NCBI GenBank assembly: GCA_013399875.1
Contig: VXAZ01000560.1
Span: 2,469,789-2,533,788, forward strand
DNA: 64,000 bases
Reading direction: 5' to 3'
Source: Gymnorhina tibicen
Lineage: Eukaryota > Chordata > Aves > Passeriformes > Artamidae
In this document: positions 23,401-35,676 of the stretch, piece after piece
Layout: each line of letters opens with the position of its first letter
Numbering within the stretch: the stretch's first letter is position 1
Made by a program: the position numbers and the translations under genes
The notes under the pieces: model-generated
Told to the model about the DNA's origin: nothing
Databases searched by the model: none
The model's input: the letters and a program-made list of their open reading frames with translations, nothing else

Positions 23401-26400
23401 TCCGAAAGGTCAAAGCTAATGATTTCCCCTTTGGTTGGCTCAATGGGAAGTAAAGTGCAGAGAATCAGAGTTTGGTTACTTCTACTTTGTATATCAATAT
23501 GAGGAATAAACCTAAATAGGTTTCCTTGCAGGCTGGCACCTGGGGAATAGAAATCAGGGAGCAATTTGCTAGTCTTAGTGTATTTGTGAATGTGCATTTC
23601 TGCTTGATGGCAAATGTTAAATCAGCCTTGGAGTCAGTCACCCACCATAAACCTTCCCTATCCTAACACACACAGAGATGTATTTGTACCCCAGTGGAGA
23701 ATGGATTTTGAATTAGCCTTAACCAGGCAGTATCTCAGTTTTGCTCATGATCTGCAAAAAGAGAGCGAGAACAGCTCTCAGGGAAGTGGATATTATGAAA
23801 TTTGATAGACAATGAGCGATTGAAATGTGAGGATAGTAATGGATTTGCTTTCCCACTTACCTGTAATAGAAGGACGGGGAAAGCAAAGATTTTCTTGTTC
23901 CTTTTGACTTAAATGGGGGCGTTTCTCATTTATCTTTTCTTGTTAAAAATTTTTTGGGTTTTTCTTTTTCCCCCCATTAAAATATAAATCTGTATTTCTC
24001 CTTTACAGGTGCTTCCTTCTGAAACAGGTTGTTTTAAAACCTAACGGTTCAGGGACGGGAATATGCTAACAGCTAACATTATTTTTTCTGATTTGTATGT
24101 ATTTTTTTTCCCATCAGAACTGGTTTTGATCCCAGTTGGGAGTAGAAATTCTTAAAATTTGGGTGTTTTAGCTAATTTGAATGAGGCTATCCAAGAGAGT
24201 TTAATTCACAGCATCTGCACCTTGGAAAATGTACGGACAGGGGATGTTTGTCCCTTAAAAGAGCGAAGCCACTTTTTTGGCTTAAAAAAAAAAAACTCAG
24301 GGCTTTCCTTCTGATACAGAAGAAGGTTGTCTTTGTTTCTCAGATCAAAGTGTGATCCTGCCGTTGAGCCTGTAAAATGCCCAGTGCCTCCCCCTCCTCC
24401 CCTGGATCCTGTAATGCATTGATTCATCAAAATCAATCGCACTTTCATGAATTAGTCATTGGGCTCCTCGCTGCATCTGGACAAATTATGTCCCTCTTCC
24501 TGCGTGCCGATATCTCGGCTCTGGTCTCTGAAGCAAATGATGCTGACTGGCTCGTTAATAGGCCGGGCTGCCTCCGACACGGGGCTGGCTGACAGCAAAT
24601 AAACAGTTATTGTGGGGATTTTGTTGGATCACCTGCACGGATCACCCCAGACGTCTCCGATGGAGGGACACATTGCCTTCCAGTAAGAGAGAAGGGTTTA
24701 CCCAGGTGAAAAATGTTGCAGGATGGATTAAATGGCAGTGTTACCACAGTGGAGAGCACAGATGGGCCTGTCCATGTGGCAGGTTGGCCCGTGGGCCAGC
24801 CCTGGAGCCACATCCCTGCAAGGCTCATGCAGGACTCTCGGATGTTCTTGCTCAGATAACTGCATTAGCGGTCCATGGCGAGCTCCACGGGGTCTGGCTT
24901 GTTACCTGTGCCCACCAAGGCTCTGTATGACCTGTACCCAGTGCTGGGAGACAGTTCAGAGGCAGCAGTGGAGCACCCCACAGAGGGCAGACAGCCTGGC
25001 TGCTGTGGGGTGGGAGTTTGAGGCAGGACTTCTCCATCCCCTTCTCCCCTTACGGCACCGTAAGCCCCTGAGCATCCCACCTTATTCTGTGCTGGGAAAA
25101 TGGGATGTTTCTGTGGGGATCCCGCCCTGGTTAGGGCAGGTTCTTGCTGACAGTGATTTCTGGGCCCAGGCTGGGTTCTGTGTGTGCAGCTCTGTCTGAG
25201 CAGAGCCCCCGCTGACTCCTCTGGCAGCGAGCGCGGCGTGGGCTGTGGGCATCCGGCCTGACTCCCGTTGTCTCGTGCTTTGGAGCATGAAATGTAATCA
25301 TCATTACCTTATTGCTCTCTTATCTCCCCTGGGTGCTGTGCCTTCCATCCCGGCCTCTTGGCTGGGGAATCACTGCTTACAAAATTCCTCTTTGCCTCTT
25401 TAAAATCCAGCTGGAGTGTTTGACTTGATGGCCTTTCGTGATAGGAAATTCCTCAGGCTGGCTATGTGAACAAGTATTTCCTTTTATTTGTTCCAAATTT
25501 ACTGGCAATTATTGACTGACCCCTTTGCTCCTGCGTTATGGGATGGTAGGAAAAGAGAGGGATTGATCCATCTTCAGTACATTGCCCTGCAGAGCTAACG
25601 ATATTTTATTTTCCTGTATTACGGGAGAGAGAAAGAGATCCTTTTTCGTTACAAGTCTGATCAATTCCTAAGTTTTTCAGGGCATTCAAGTTCCTGAACT
25701 TATTCTTTGCAAATAGTAAAGAATAAGGTGAAAAGGCATAAAGTTCTTCTTGAAATAAATCGTTGAAGGGGATGAAGAAAAATCAACGGCTGTTCATTTA
25801 TGTGTATTGCTTTGTGCCTAAATAAATTAGAATCAAAATTGTCCAGTGAGGAAAACGCAGGCCTCTGCTCTCTCCGCTACATAAGATCTTCAGGCAACAT
25901 TTATGGAGTTTGAAAATAATGTTTCTGGTAATAAATGGTAGAAATATTCTGTTTTCTGCATCAGCAGATATGAGGATTAAAGGATTTGACCATATTAAAC
26001 AATTTTGCACAGCTTTGGCTCCCAGGGCTTGCAGGCTGCATTATCAGAGTTCATCTCACGGCATTTCCAGACCTGATTTAAGAAGAGAGTATGTCCCTGC
26101 TTTGCAAGTTGTCACTCCCTAATTTAGGCCATCCCTGACAGAATTAAAAAACCAAAGATAAAGAGATTATTTTTCTTCTCTTGGAAGTGGGCTGGCTTCC
26201 TAAGGCTCCCCCTACCCCAATCAGCCATTTGAAATGATGGAGATAATTGAATTGTATTGTTCCTCCATATTCCCTGGAGCTCTGCTTATACTGGACTATC
26301 ACATTGCTATGGAAACTTGAAAATGGTAGTGGCTGATCTTTGTTTGGGTGAACAAGAAGGTTTCCTCTGCCATTTGTCATCATAATCAAGCTGGACCTGG

Positions 26401-26876
26401 AGTGGAGCAGCCCTGCCCCATGGTCTCTCTGAGGCAGCTATCTCCTGCTTGATATTGTTATTTTTTAATTCTGAATTTAAACCCATGGACCATTTTGTTG
26501 GTATTTTAGCAATCCAGCACAAAGGCACAGCACAGATACCAAAATAAGGGTGAAATACTTTTGAGGTAAATAAGGTGTGAAATAAATCCTGAGCATCCTC
26601 CTGCCTTCAGGGTTTGTATTAGACCGAGGAAGTTAAAAGTCACTGCTGTGCTCCAAAAGGGAATGTTCCAGCTTTCATCTGCCAGCAGCGGGATGGGACA
26701 GGTGTGGGTTTAACTCAGAGATTCCTGAGAGCCCTAGAGACTGATTTAGTTTTAGATTTTTTTCTTTCATTGTAAAATCATTAAATTTTAGGTGAAAAAT
26801 TACGTAGATGCCCATTAAGCTATGCTTGGGTGACTGTTTTGGATCATTCTTCCTCATCTTCTTGTTTCTTTTACAG
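20468..26876. other. Long repeat-poor non-coding stretch
   Basis: No gene supported and almost no transposon sequence in over 6 kb. There is a G10 run at 20721-20730. The candidate conserved block at 24370-24610 is listed separately; 21430-21780 and 25880-26110 have a similar texture. An RFX-like half-palindrome ATTGCTATGGAAAC is at 26303-26316. Open frames of up to 155 codons near 22 and 24.8 kb lie in GC-rich parts and overlap in several frames. Confidence 0.55.
24370..24610. other. Candidate conserved non-coding element
   Basis: A unique 240-bp block joins AT-rich sites (TTGATTCATCAAAATCAATC, GAATTAGTCATTGGGC, CGTTAATAGG) with retained CpGs (GCCGATATCTCGGC). TGATTCATCA and AAATCAATC resemble AP-1/Maf-type and PBX/MEIS-type sites. 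GCCGATATCTCGGC is nearly palindromic. Texture suggests constraint. Confidence 0.32.
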
Positions 26877-27318
26877 AGAATCACAGAATAGTTTGAGTTG
26901 GAAGGGACCTTGAAGACCATCTCATTCCACCCTGTGCCATGGGCAGGGACACCTTCCACTCTCCTAGGGTGCTCCAAGCCCCATCCAACCTGGTCTTGGA
27001 CACTTCCAGGGATGGGGCAGCCACAGCTTCTCTGGGCACCCTGTGCCACGACCTCCCCACGCTCACGGGGAAGAATTTCTTCCCAGTATCCCATCTAACC
27101 CTGCCCTCTTGTCACTGTGAAGACATTCCCCCTTTTCCTGTCACTCCATGCCCTTGTCCAAAGTCTCTCTCGAGCTCTCTTGGAGCTTCTTTAGGCACTG
27201 GAAGGGGCTCTGAGGTCTCCCCAGAGCCTTTTCTGTACCAGTTTGAACACTCCCAACTCTACCAGCCTGGCTCCAGAGCAGAGGGGCTCCAGCCCTCCGA
27301 TCATCTTCATGGCCTTTC
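26877..27318 (-). mobile_element. CR1: CR1 LINE, 3' 440 bp, minus strand
   Basis: The plus strand shows the complement of CR1. It starts at AGAATCACAGAATAG (tail end), then GGAAGGGACCTTGAAGACC, CCATGGGCAGGGACACC, TTCTCTGGGCACCCTGTG and GAAGAATTTCTTCCCAGTAT. It extends into ORF2-end wording (CCAGAGCAGAGGGGCTCCAG). This is the longest of the young-type CR1 copies in the window. The 162-codon plus-strand frame here is only antisense CR1. Confidence 0.95.
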
Positions 27319-29039
27319 AGCAAGTCCATGTCCTTTTCCAGACAAAAAAACAAGGACAAAAAAAAAAGGTGTTTTCAGTCACAGAAGAGCTTTTTTGGTT
27401 TTTTTATTACTTTCTGGTGAACTATAGTGTCTACTGCAGCATTAAAATTCTCTCCCAGTGCTGCATGTCACAAGCCATATTTTACAAAGCTTCTTTACCT
27501 TTATCAAAGAAAACTCTTCCAACTTTGAAGGTCCTGAATGCAGATATCTGCACATGTTGACTCGTGCTGTCAGCACAGGATTAATCAAGGCTGTCACACC
27601 TCCAGCCATAAAACCTTTAATATTTTTAAAAGGTTTGAAGCCGCCCTATTTATCGCATGCATCAGGGAGAACAAACTGTTAAACTGCTGTATCAGTAGGA
27701 AATAGTTTTAGTTGTTGCAGAGTAAGGCAGACCTGAGCCCCAAATGCCAGCCAGTTAGGAAAAAAACCCTTTAGATATCAGAGAGACGCTGCTCTTTGAA
27801 TCTTACACAAATATTTCCCCTCCCATACACACATGTGCAAATCACAGTGTATTCGGTGGAATTTGCACACGGGAGCCTGGTGAAAACATGAATAGGTTGC
27901 TCTAAATAGGCAATAAAAAAGGGTAGTGTGGCCTTTCCTCTGCTGGTAAATACCTAATTTCTCAAGAAATCCCGTTGTTGACTTTGTCACAACAGGACAT
28001 TCATTCTGACACGCAGGTCCTGAAACTGTGCACGTGACAACTGTGCCCGGCCCAAGCACAGTGCAGGAGTTTGTAGTTTTATTTTCATATTTTTCTGGAG
28101 TAGCCACATTTTCAGCCTTTTCATTTTCTCTCAGATTTCAACCCAGAGGTGGAAGAACCTTTTCAGAATTTTCACCTTGTGTTTGGGTAATCACGAACCC
28201 CCAACCAGCGGTGATGGTTTTGAAACCTAATTTGAAATTCTCGAGGCTGCAAAGTTCAATTGGAAGTGCCACCAAGACAGATGTTGCTTTCCCCTGGATT
28301 CTGCACTTTTAGCTTGGTTGGAGATTTGAAAAAGTCTTTGAGAAACGGGGAAGAAATAAAAGTTAATGGTTCCTTTTCATCTTCGAAACAGGTTTGAGTG
28401 TTGAAGAAGTTTGGATAAGTTTAGTTTTCCTTGTGTATGTTCCTTTGCACATATATGTGTGCATGTCCATGCTTGGACGTGTGCAGCACACAGTAAGATA
28501 CAGGGAAAATGCTGCTTGTCCACAGGCATTGATTTTCTGTCTGGATAATAACCATGCTGAGATCACATATGGATCTGGATGGCCCTTATCACATACACTG
28601 ATCCCTTTCCAAGCATGCTCCTGCTGGAACAATGGGCTTTGTTCTCTTCAGCTTAAGATGTTTGGGAAGGCACAGGCAGAATCTGACTGGGGAAAAGCTG
28701 GTGCTGGGACCATACCAGCTTTTTCCAAATCTCCAGGAGGAGTTATGGTCATACTGATAATAAACGCCGAGGTGTGTGTGCTAAGACTCAGCAGCAACCT
28801 GTACCTTGATGTCCTTTTCATGGTTTTCAGTGTTTGGTGAGTTGTAAAGGGGAAGATCCTGAGGGATCTTGGGCATCCCTGGATTGCTGCTGGACCATTT
28901 CCTTCCTTACGGCTGCTGTCAGAGCCGGGGCTGTTCACACCGTGTGAGCCCAGCACCCACCTGATCGTGCGTGGCTGCACCACTTGCTTCTCCAGGCTCC
29001 CATCTGCCTTCCTTGCAACTCAGGCATTGCAAAGGCTAA

Positions 29040-29330
29040 GTTATCAAAAAGGTGTCCCAATAATGATGGCAATTACATGATTAATTAGGCATGGAAGTGC
29101 AGTTGCTTAAAAATTTTGAACAGTTGGCGCTTAATAGCAAGGAAGCCATTGTGCAACTAAATAGCCCCCCCTCGAAATGATCAGGTGAATCTGAGGGCAG
29201 GTGAGTCCATTTAAGTCTGGAATTGCAGAGTCACTGTAATTAGTTCCTTAATTGTGTGCCCGATCTTGTTTGATGCACTTAGTGTGCATGTATAATTAAT
29301 GATGATTTATTGAAAAGGACTCTTACTGTA
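29040..29330. other. Candidate conserved non-coding element rich in ATTA sites
   Basis: The block holds many homeodomain-type cores (ATTACATGATTAATTAGGC, GTAATTAG, CTTAATTG, ATAATTAATGATG) and a perfect inverted repeat ATGCAC-TTAGT-GTGCAT at 29273-29289. No repeat or open frame is present. It resembles enhancers bound by LIM, POU or Hox-type factors. Confidence 0.35.
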
Positions 29331-31439
29331 AAGCTTTCCTTATCACTTCCTAAAAATCAAATTGTTGAAGGAAAGATTGGAATCTGATTTAATATGTAGG
29401 GATAGAATTAGAATTTCTTCTTGCTTTTTTTACTAGCTTAGAACTGATAAGCCTGAAAATTATCTGTGTACTGACTCATATGCAGGACTGGACCTAATTG
29501 TGTAAAGTTGTAAAACTTACTTGAGTAAAAGTTGAGCTGAGCAGTCTCTGCTTTTTAAGTACAAGGAGTAGTGTTGGGTTGTGGCAACATGAACTGAGTT
29601 TGCATTTCCTCAGGAGTAAGTCCATCCTTGGAATGAGCATCCATGTTCCAGTGGTACCTGCACGCCATACTCCTGCCACTTGTGTTGCTTCTTTTCAGTG
29701 TTTCCTTTTCCTGTGATGGGCCAGTCTGATTTCTTGGATGTTTCAGACAGGTTCGGGAAGCGAATGATGGAAGAAGATTCATCATCGATTTCCTCGGGTT
29801 TCCTAATAATCTTTGCACTATTGCCTCTTTCCTTCCTATTTTTCACTTAGCACAGATCTGTCACTGCTCCTTTCTCATCTCACTGTTTCCAGGCTTTGGT
29901 TTCCTGCCTTGCTTTTCTTGATGAGCTCAACGCTGCTTCCCCTGATCTTCCGTTCATCTTTGTTTTCCCTGACACGCGCAGATCCCGGATTCGTTCTGGC
30001 GTTCAGATCCTTCCTCATTTCCTTTCTATCTTTTAACAGTCTTCTCTCATCTCTTCAGATACGACTTCCAAGCTGTCTGGCGGCTTCTTCTCCCAACTAC
30101 CTCAACAGTACGAGGGAAAATAACGTGTGCTGCATGGCAGGTCCGGCGGGGGAAAGCAGAGCAGGTTTATGTACAACAGATTGCCTGAGTTTTTGGGTTT
30201 CAAACAGTGGTTTGAATGAAAATGGATTTCGTTGCTTGAAAATACACATAATCAAAGAAATACTTTCATCATCTGAAAAGTACCATCCTATGAATTTAAA
30301 TGAAAATATGTCGTGTGTAGGCTACTTGCTGCCTATTATTCTAATATTCTAATTCAATTTTCTGCCTCTTGTTCTTACCAGATTTTTCTCAATGTTATTT
30401 TAAAAGCTGGTTTTCTAGATACGAGCTGTGGAAGGAAAATTAAAATGTAAATTATGACAAGAAAGAATCTGGAAGATGACTTAGGTCCTAATTTTTCATC
30501 CTATAATATTTGGGTAAACAGATCAAGAACCTCATTGGTTTCAGAACAGCTTCATGTGGAAACACATATGTAACAAAACTGGTTAGAATCCAAACCAGTC
30601 TGAAAAAGTAAAAGTCAATTAATTGCCTCCCTTTTTTTCTGGCTGCACCAGGGCAAGCTGCAATAACTCTTTCCTTTTAGCCCAGTTAGGCCCTGCAGAG
30701 CGCAGGGATTTGGGGACAGTGGTTGACTGGGCACATAAAAATCAGTGCAAAACACACCAGCAATAATCCCTCACATCTCCAGAGCACGTCACAGGCATTA
30801 ATGAATTGCCACAGAAATGGTGTAACACAGACAAGTGTCTTGGTCCTCGGTGAGAGATGGAGAGAGTGGGTAAAGAGGATAAATCACTTGTCCTGGGCCC
30901 CCCGAACAGCTGACAGAAGGGAAGGATTTGTAAAGGAGGAATTTCCAGCCAAACACACGGAAAGGTTGAGATTTTGTGCTGTCTCTTGTACAAAATACTG
31001 CCAGAGGTGGCTAAATACCATCCCTTTTACCCCAAACTTTCCCTTCCTTTGGGGCAAGTTTTATTGCACCTTGCTCTCAGGGCTGTTTCTGCAAGGCCTG
31101 TGTGCAGTAGGTCGGGGGTGAGTGTAAAGGTCAAAAGTTGCATCTTGGAAAATGGTATTTTTTTGTATTTCCCAGCCTGGTGAGTCATTCCTTGCTATGA
31201 CATATCGTGTCTGCTTTTGTTAGTCATGTCAGATTAGGCTCAGCGAGCGAGAGTGATCCTGCCCGTTCCAGGCTGGCTGATTTCCTGAAAAAACTGAAAT
31301 TGAGAGCGACACTAAAGTGCAAAAGAGTGATCTGAGGGAATGCAGTTAGTTTGCTTCAGATCTTATTTCTTCTGTACGTTGGATTGACATGAATGTTTTT
31401 CTTCATAACCTGCGATTCACAACCAGCTGAGTTCTCTGA

Positions 31440-31740
31440 GATTATGCACTTTACAAAAGCGACACTATTTTATTGAATTAAGTAAACAATTTGTCACTGC
31501 TGAAACTCAGGGTTAGTAATTTATTACAAATTACATCATTATTTTACAATACAGGACAACTGGGTCGGGTGAAACACATCGAGCTAATTCTGAATTTCAG
31601 GATAACGGATGAAGCCTTTGTTAGATTAAAATATGATGTATTATCTTAAGCCCTTTAGCTGGGCCGGGGCTGAAATTTAAATATTTCTGTAATAACCTAA
31701 CTCTTAATTTAAAAAACAAGCATACGTTTGCATTAGTACT
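31440..31740. other. Candidate conserved non-coding element
   Basis: Very AT-rich unique sequence with TTATTGAATTAAG, AGTAATTTATTAC and CTCTTAATTT, plus isolated CpGs (GGGTCGGGTG, GATAACGG, GGGCCGGGGC). No transposon similarity seen. Confidence 0.3.
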
Positions 31741-31838
31741 TCCAGTGAGTGTGTGGCATCATTTTCTGATGATCAAATCCGTGAGGGAGTTTTTATTCTG
31801 TGCTCTTCATCATAGGGTCTGGAATTGGGAAAAAAAAA

Positions 31839-31884
31839 AGTATGGATGTGGCACTGAGGGATGTGGTTTAGTGGTGGCCTGGAC
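31839..31884 (+). mobile_element. CR1: Short CR1 LINE fragment
   Basis: The phrase TATGGATGTGGCACTGAGGG followed by ATGTGGTTTAGTGGTGGCCT matches the CR1 3' region seen at 13.6 kb and 57.75 kb. Only about 45 bp remain, flanked on the left by a run of nine A. The rest of the element has been lost or decayed. Confidence 0.65.
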
Positions 31885-32559
31885 ATCATAGCTGGCATCA
31901 ACGTGGTTGTAAACTTACACCTGTGACCACAATCTCTGCCTTGCTGTAGCTGTGCATTGTCTGCAAATCTGCATTTTGAAGTTTTAAAATTGCCAAACTG
32001 TAACATCTTAGTGAGGAAGGAAATGGTTTTTTCCAACCACAGGAAAAAAAAAGCAGGAGTTTTTTGAAAATGTTACCAGGCGATCAAAAAGCTGAAGCCT
32101 GGAATATTTTCATTAACTGAAAAGGAAAATAAAATTTTAGGAAGAAAGAAGTCAGCTGAAGAAAAGGCTTTCTTTCAAGCAAGTTTGATAAGAATTTGTA
32201 TGTATGTCTAAATAATAAGAAAATTGAAATCAGAGATAAGGAGTTTACAAAGTCAGTATAAGTGATGATGATGATTTCCAAAACTGGTGGTTAAATTAAT
32301 TGAAAATTACTTTTTCTTTAGAAGTGATGTTTTAACAAATCTCTCCTTTCCTAATTTCAAAAAACTGCCTTCTGAATTTCCGAATATCCAATTTACTGGC
32401 TTGGTGAGGAGTTTGTGTATCAGATTAGCAATTAATCTGAGATGCATTTGTCAAGAGGGCTGATGGTGGCTTCCTGGTGGCATTGCTTGTTGTCACACAC
32501 CAAACCTGAGGGACGTCCTCCTGGTCACTTTGAGGTTTCTGCCCCTTGTAGCTCAACTA

Positions 32560-32870
32560 GCAGCACGAGTTCCAGAAGAAAAATCAATTAATGAACTGTT
32601 TAATTTGAGATATTGCCTAAAGTTGCTTTTGAAAATGGTTGTTAGTCACCTCCGTCACGTCGATGCTTTCCAAAATCGTGTTTCCTGTCCAATTTCTCAC
32701 TTTGTCAGACTGCAGTAATTAAGGTTTAGCGGGCAGAATTTAAGCCAGAAAGGAATTGCTGTGCAAATCATGCATGTGGGCACAGGGGAGTAAATTTAGC
32801 AGCCTTCTAGTTGTAAATATTGTATCTATTTGTAAATATTTTTTATGTGTGAAACGATGACCGCGGTGGG
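32560..32870. other. Candidate conserved non-coding element with POU-like site
   Basis: Unique AT-rich block with ATCAATTAATG, GCAGTAATTAAGG and TGTGCAAATCATGCATG, the last resembling a POU octamer half next to a palindromic ATGCAT. CpGs persist in CACCTCCGTCACGTCGATGC. No open frame or repeat explains it. Confidence 0.3.
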
Positions 32871-33559
32871 GCTGAAGATGAAGGCGTGGCTCTCTGCTGA
32901 GGCTGGCTGTGCACTGGGATGCCCTGGTGGCTCTGCTGAGCGGGTCTGGCCACTGGGTTAATTTATATTCACCAGACCTGGGAGATGAAGGGGAGCTTGT
33001 GACAGGTCACTGGATAAGGGAAGAAGATTCTTCTCTGGAAAGACCCAGCCCTGGTCCTAGCATGGATTTTTTCTTTCTCTCCCTTTCCTAGGGGAGTTAG
33101 AAGCGATGCCTTGGTGTGCAGAGCACAGGGAGGAGGTTCCAGTGGCTGTGGGGAGCTGTATTGAAGCCTGAGGATGAGCAGAGGGCAGCCAACCCTCCAC
33201 CCCTCACCTGGTGTGTCAGGAACACATCTGAGTGAACAGTGGTTAGGAAATAACTCTCTGAAAGTCGTTCTTCTGAAAATTTTCCTGCTCTGCACATGAG
33301 ACAAGGAGAGCAGATGCAGAAATCATTGTCCAGCCCTGGGCTGGACACAAGGCACCAGCGCTTCAGGAGGTTTCGATCAGGTGCTTGGTCTGTCTTCTGG
33401 CACATTCTTCTTCCTTTTGGAGAGGAATCCAAAGCCTGTGCTCTACTTGGGGTGCAAATTCTCTGCTGGGTAACTCCAGTGTTATTTAGGGAGCTGGATA
33501 AAAGCTCAGGATTATGTATCTGCATTTTAGTGTGCTTATAGTCGGAGCTCTAGTTCAGA

Positions 33560-33900
33560 TAAATCTCTAATTAAAGCCCAAGGATGAAAGCACTCCTCCA
33601 GGAAGGTATTACACTGTTAATTCTGTTCCTTGCTCAGTTGCATGAGAGAGATGATAGATTGAGCTACCAGATAAGTTTATACTTGTGGCATATGGGTTGT
33701 TTGTTTTTTGCAGCTGAGCAGCGTGGCAGCTCTGGGCTTGCCGCTGTGCCGAGTGTTATAGATTGCATTCACAATTCCTCCATCATTCCCCATTTGCATG
33801 GACATTTTAGTGCCTCTGGACCTTTGCAGAATTATCTCCCAGGATTATTAATCAAGTCCCAAAACATTAACACATCCAATCAAGTTAATTGAAAGAGATA
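33560..33900. other. Candidate conserved non-coding element
   Basis: Unique block with TCTCTAATTAAAGCC, GTTAATTCTG, the octamer ATTTGCAT at 33792-33799, GGATTATTAATCAAG and CAAGTTAATTG. A 102-codon plus-strand frame at 33584-33892 crosses it but has no recognisable domain. Confidence 0.32.
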
Positions 33901-34435
33901 GCTTTTATTAAAAAGAAATCTAGCAAGGCCTGTAGCCTATATAATAAGAATGTTCTATAGAATCTGATGCAAAAGAAAAAACTCTTGTGTGTGATACAAA
34001 GCAACTGGAGCAAAAATAGCTGCTACAACAGAGATCTTGCTGTGTTTGGCTAACCTGTGGCTTTCCAGCAAATAGCAAGGCATGTCTTGAATAGTTTAAT
34101 TTCCCCCTCATTTAAAGCATAAGTTCTGTGTACAATACAGAGTTACGTAATGCCGTCCGTAGGGCATGTTTCCAGCAGTTTGCAGGGGCTTCACTCTTTA
34201 TTTATCCAGTTTGTGTAACTCCAGCATGAAGGGATGGCTGGGGCAGCTGCATTAATGAAACAGAACATCCATCCCAGCGACTCAGGGAAAGCCAGCAAAT
34301 TTATTCACCATACTTTTGCCAGTTGAAGTGTGGGTAATACAACGGCATCTATTAGTGCTGCGATTCCAGCAGTGGTGTGGCTGTGGAGGCAGTGCCCTCA
34401 TTGTTCCCCCTGGTTGTGTGCTGATTCCATTCACA

Positions 34436-34480
34436 GCTCTGCTTCCCTGTGCGCCGACCGCCCCGGGCGACGCGTCCCAA
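34436..34480. other. Tiny CpG cluster
   Basis: About eight CpGs in 45 bp (around GCGCCGACCGCCCCGGGCG and ACGCGTCCCAACG) inside DNA that is otherwise CpG-poor. Too small for an island. It may be a recently unmethylated or constrained core. Confidence 0.45.
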
Positions 34481-35630
34481 CGTCTAATGGGGATAAAAGG
34501 TCTGGAACAGTGATAAGCCCTGAACCACACGCACGGTGGGCACGTTTGGTTGAGGGGAGCAGATTAAATTTAATCCCCAGTGAATGCCTGAAATGTATGT
34601 AGTGCAGGCAAAGAAGCCTCAGTACCAGATTGGATCTAATGATTTACTTCTGCTGCGTGAATTTACGTGGTAACGTAGATGTAGCAGTGAGACTACAATG
34701 AAGAAGTTGTTGGAACTGGTGGCTGTGCATGTAGTAACTAAAGTGTTGTCACCTGGAGTTTCCCTCCACGCCTACAATTGCACATGGGACTGAACTGGTG
34801 AATCGTTCGTGCTGTGCCCCTGTATCTCATTCCCTTTCTTGAAGTCTTACCAAAGGTGCCACAACTTTGCCACAGTATAGCTCGAGACAATCGTGTGGAA
34901 GATGGAGAGAAAGCAGAGAAAATGTGTGTTACTGGTCTAGACTTGTTATTATATTCTACCAAGGAGACCCTGTGAAGACCCTGACCAAAACCTTTCTTGT
35001 TCCAAAACGATTGTAAGTTACCTAAGAAGTTGTGAAGCACCAGTGTAGAAAACATCCTTAACTCTTCCTGCACCATCTTGCATTACTAATGCCAGAAGGA
35101 CTTTACAAGATGGTTTTTTAGCATTGTGCTGTTTCCTGTTCAAGTATGATTGCTTAATTCTCTGATTTCTCATCTAGTAATGCCCTGCAGTGGTGAATGC
35201 AAAGAAATACTACATCTAAAGCTTTTTTTTTTTTTCTCTTGTTTTGACCATTTATTTACGACCATTCCTTTACCTTTTAAACTTCACACTCAGAAATCTA
35301 AATTTGGGACCCAAATGAGCTGGAAATACCTTTAAAAAGAAAGAAAGCAAGCCCCAAACCTTTATTAAAGTTACCCTGGTGTTGCTGTGTCAGCATCAGT
35401 GTGATTAACCTGCCATACGAATGTGGGTGCTATAAAATGAACCTGCTCCAAGGCAGTTTTGATTTGCATGCTCAACACTTTCCAAGTGTTGCATTCATAA
35501 ATCAGTAGGGTTTTTTTTGTGTATGTCTCTTCTGGGTAAGTGTTTTTCCTTCATTCTCCCCTCCGTCCTGCAGCCCAACCTGTATATCATGGCCAGAGGA
35601 GACCTGACCAGCATGTAGATTTAAAGACTG

Positions 35631-35676
35631 ATTTTAATTCTGAGGTACGACCTATTTTAATTCTGAGGTATAGCCT
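35631..35676. repeat. 23-bp tandem duplication
   Basis: Units 35631-35653 and 35654-35676 both start ATTTTAATTCTGAGGTA and differ at two or three bases near the end (CGACCT versus TAGCCT). Adjacent head-to-tail copies. Confidence 0.92.

Larger units (their letters stand above)
27319..31838. other. Repeat-poor non-coding stretch
   Basis: No gene supported. A-rich tracts lie at 27344-27368. Candidate conserved blocks at 29040-29330 and 31440-31740 are listed separately. The minus strand from 29494 to 30352 is unusually open with Lys/Arg/Glu-rich frames, but with stops and frame changes; I rejected it as a gene. Confidence 0.5.

Noticed and set aside
26939..27427. 162-codon plus-strand open frame
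   Set aside because: Most of it is the antisense strand of a CR1 LINE, not a gene.
29494..30352. Minus-strand Lys/Arg/Glu-rich frames that look protein-like, with a 179-codon plus-strand frame opposite
   Set aside because: The minus-strand frame has several stops and needs frame changes. The plus strand is pyrimidine-rich, which produces Lys/Arg/Glu-rich frames on the other strand by composition alone. No family was recognised, and no poly-A tail or splice pattern supports a retrocopy. A BLASTX search would settle it.
34738..35076. 112-codon minus-strand frame ending near an inverted repeat (35072-35114)
   Set aside because: No domain recognised and no supporting RNA signals. The 9-bp inverted repeat with a 25-bp loop is short enough to be chance.
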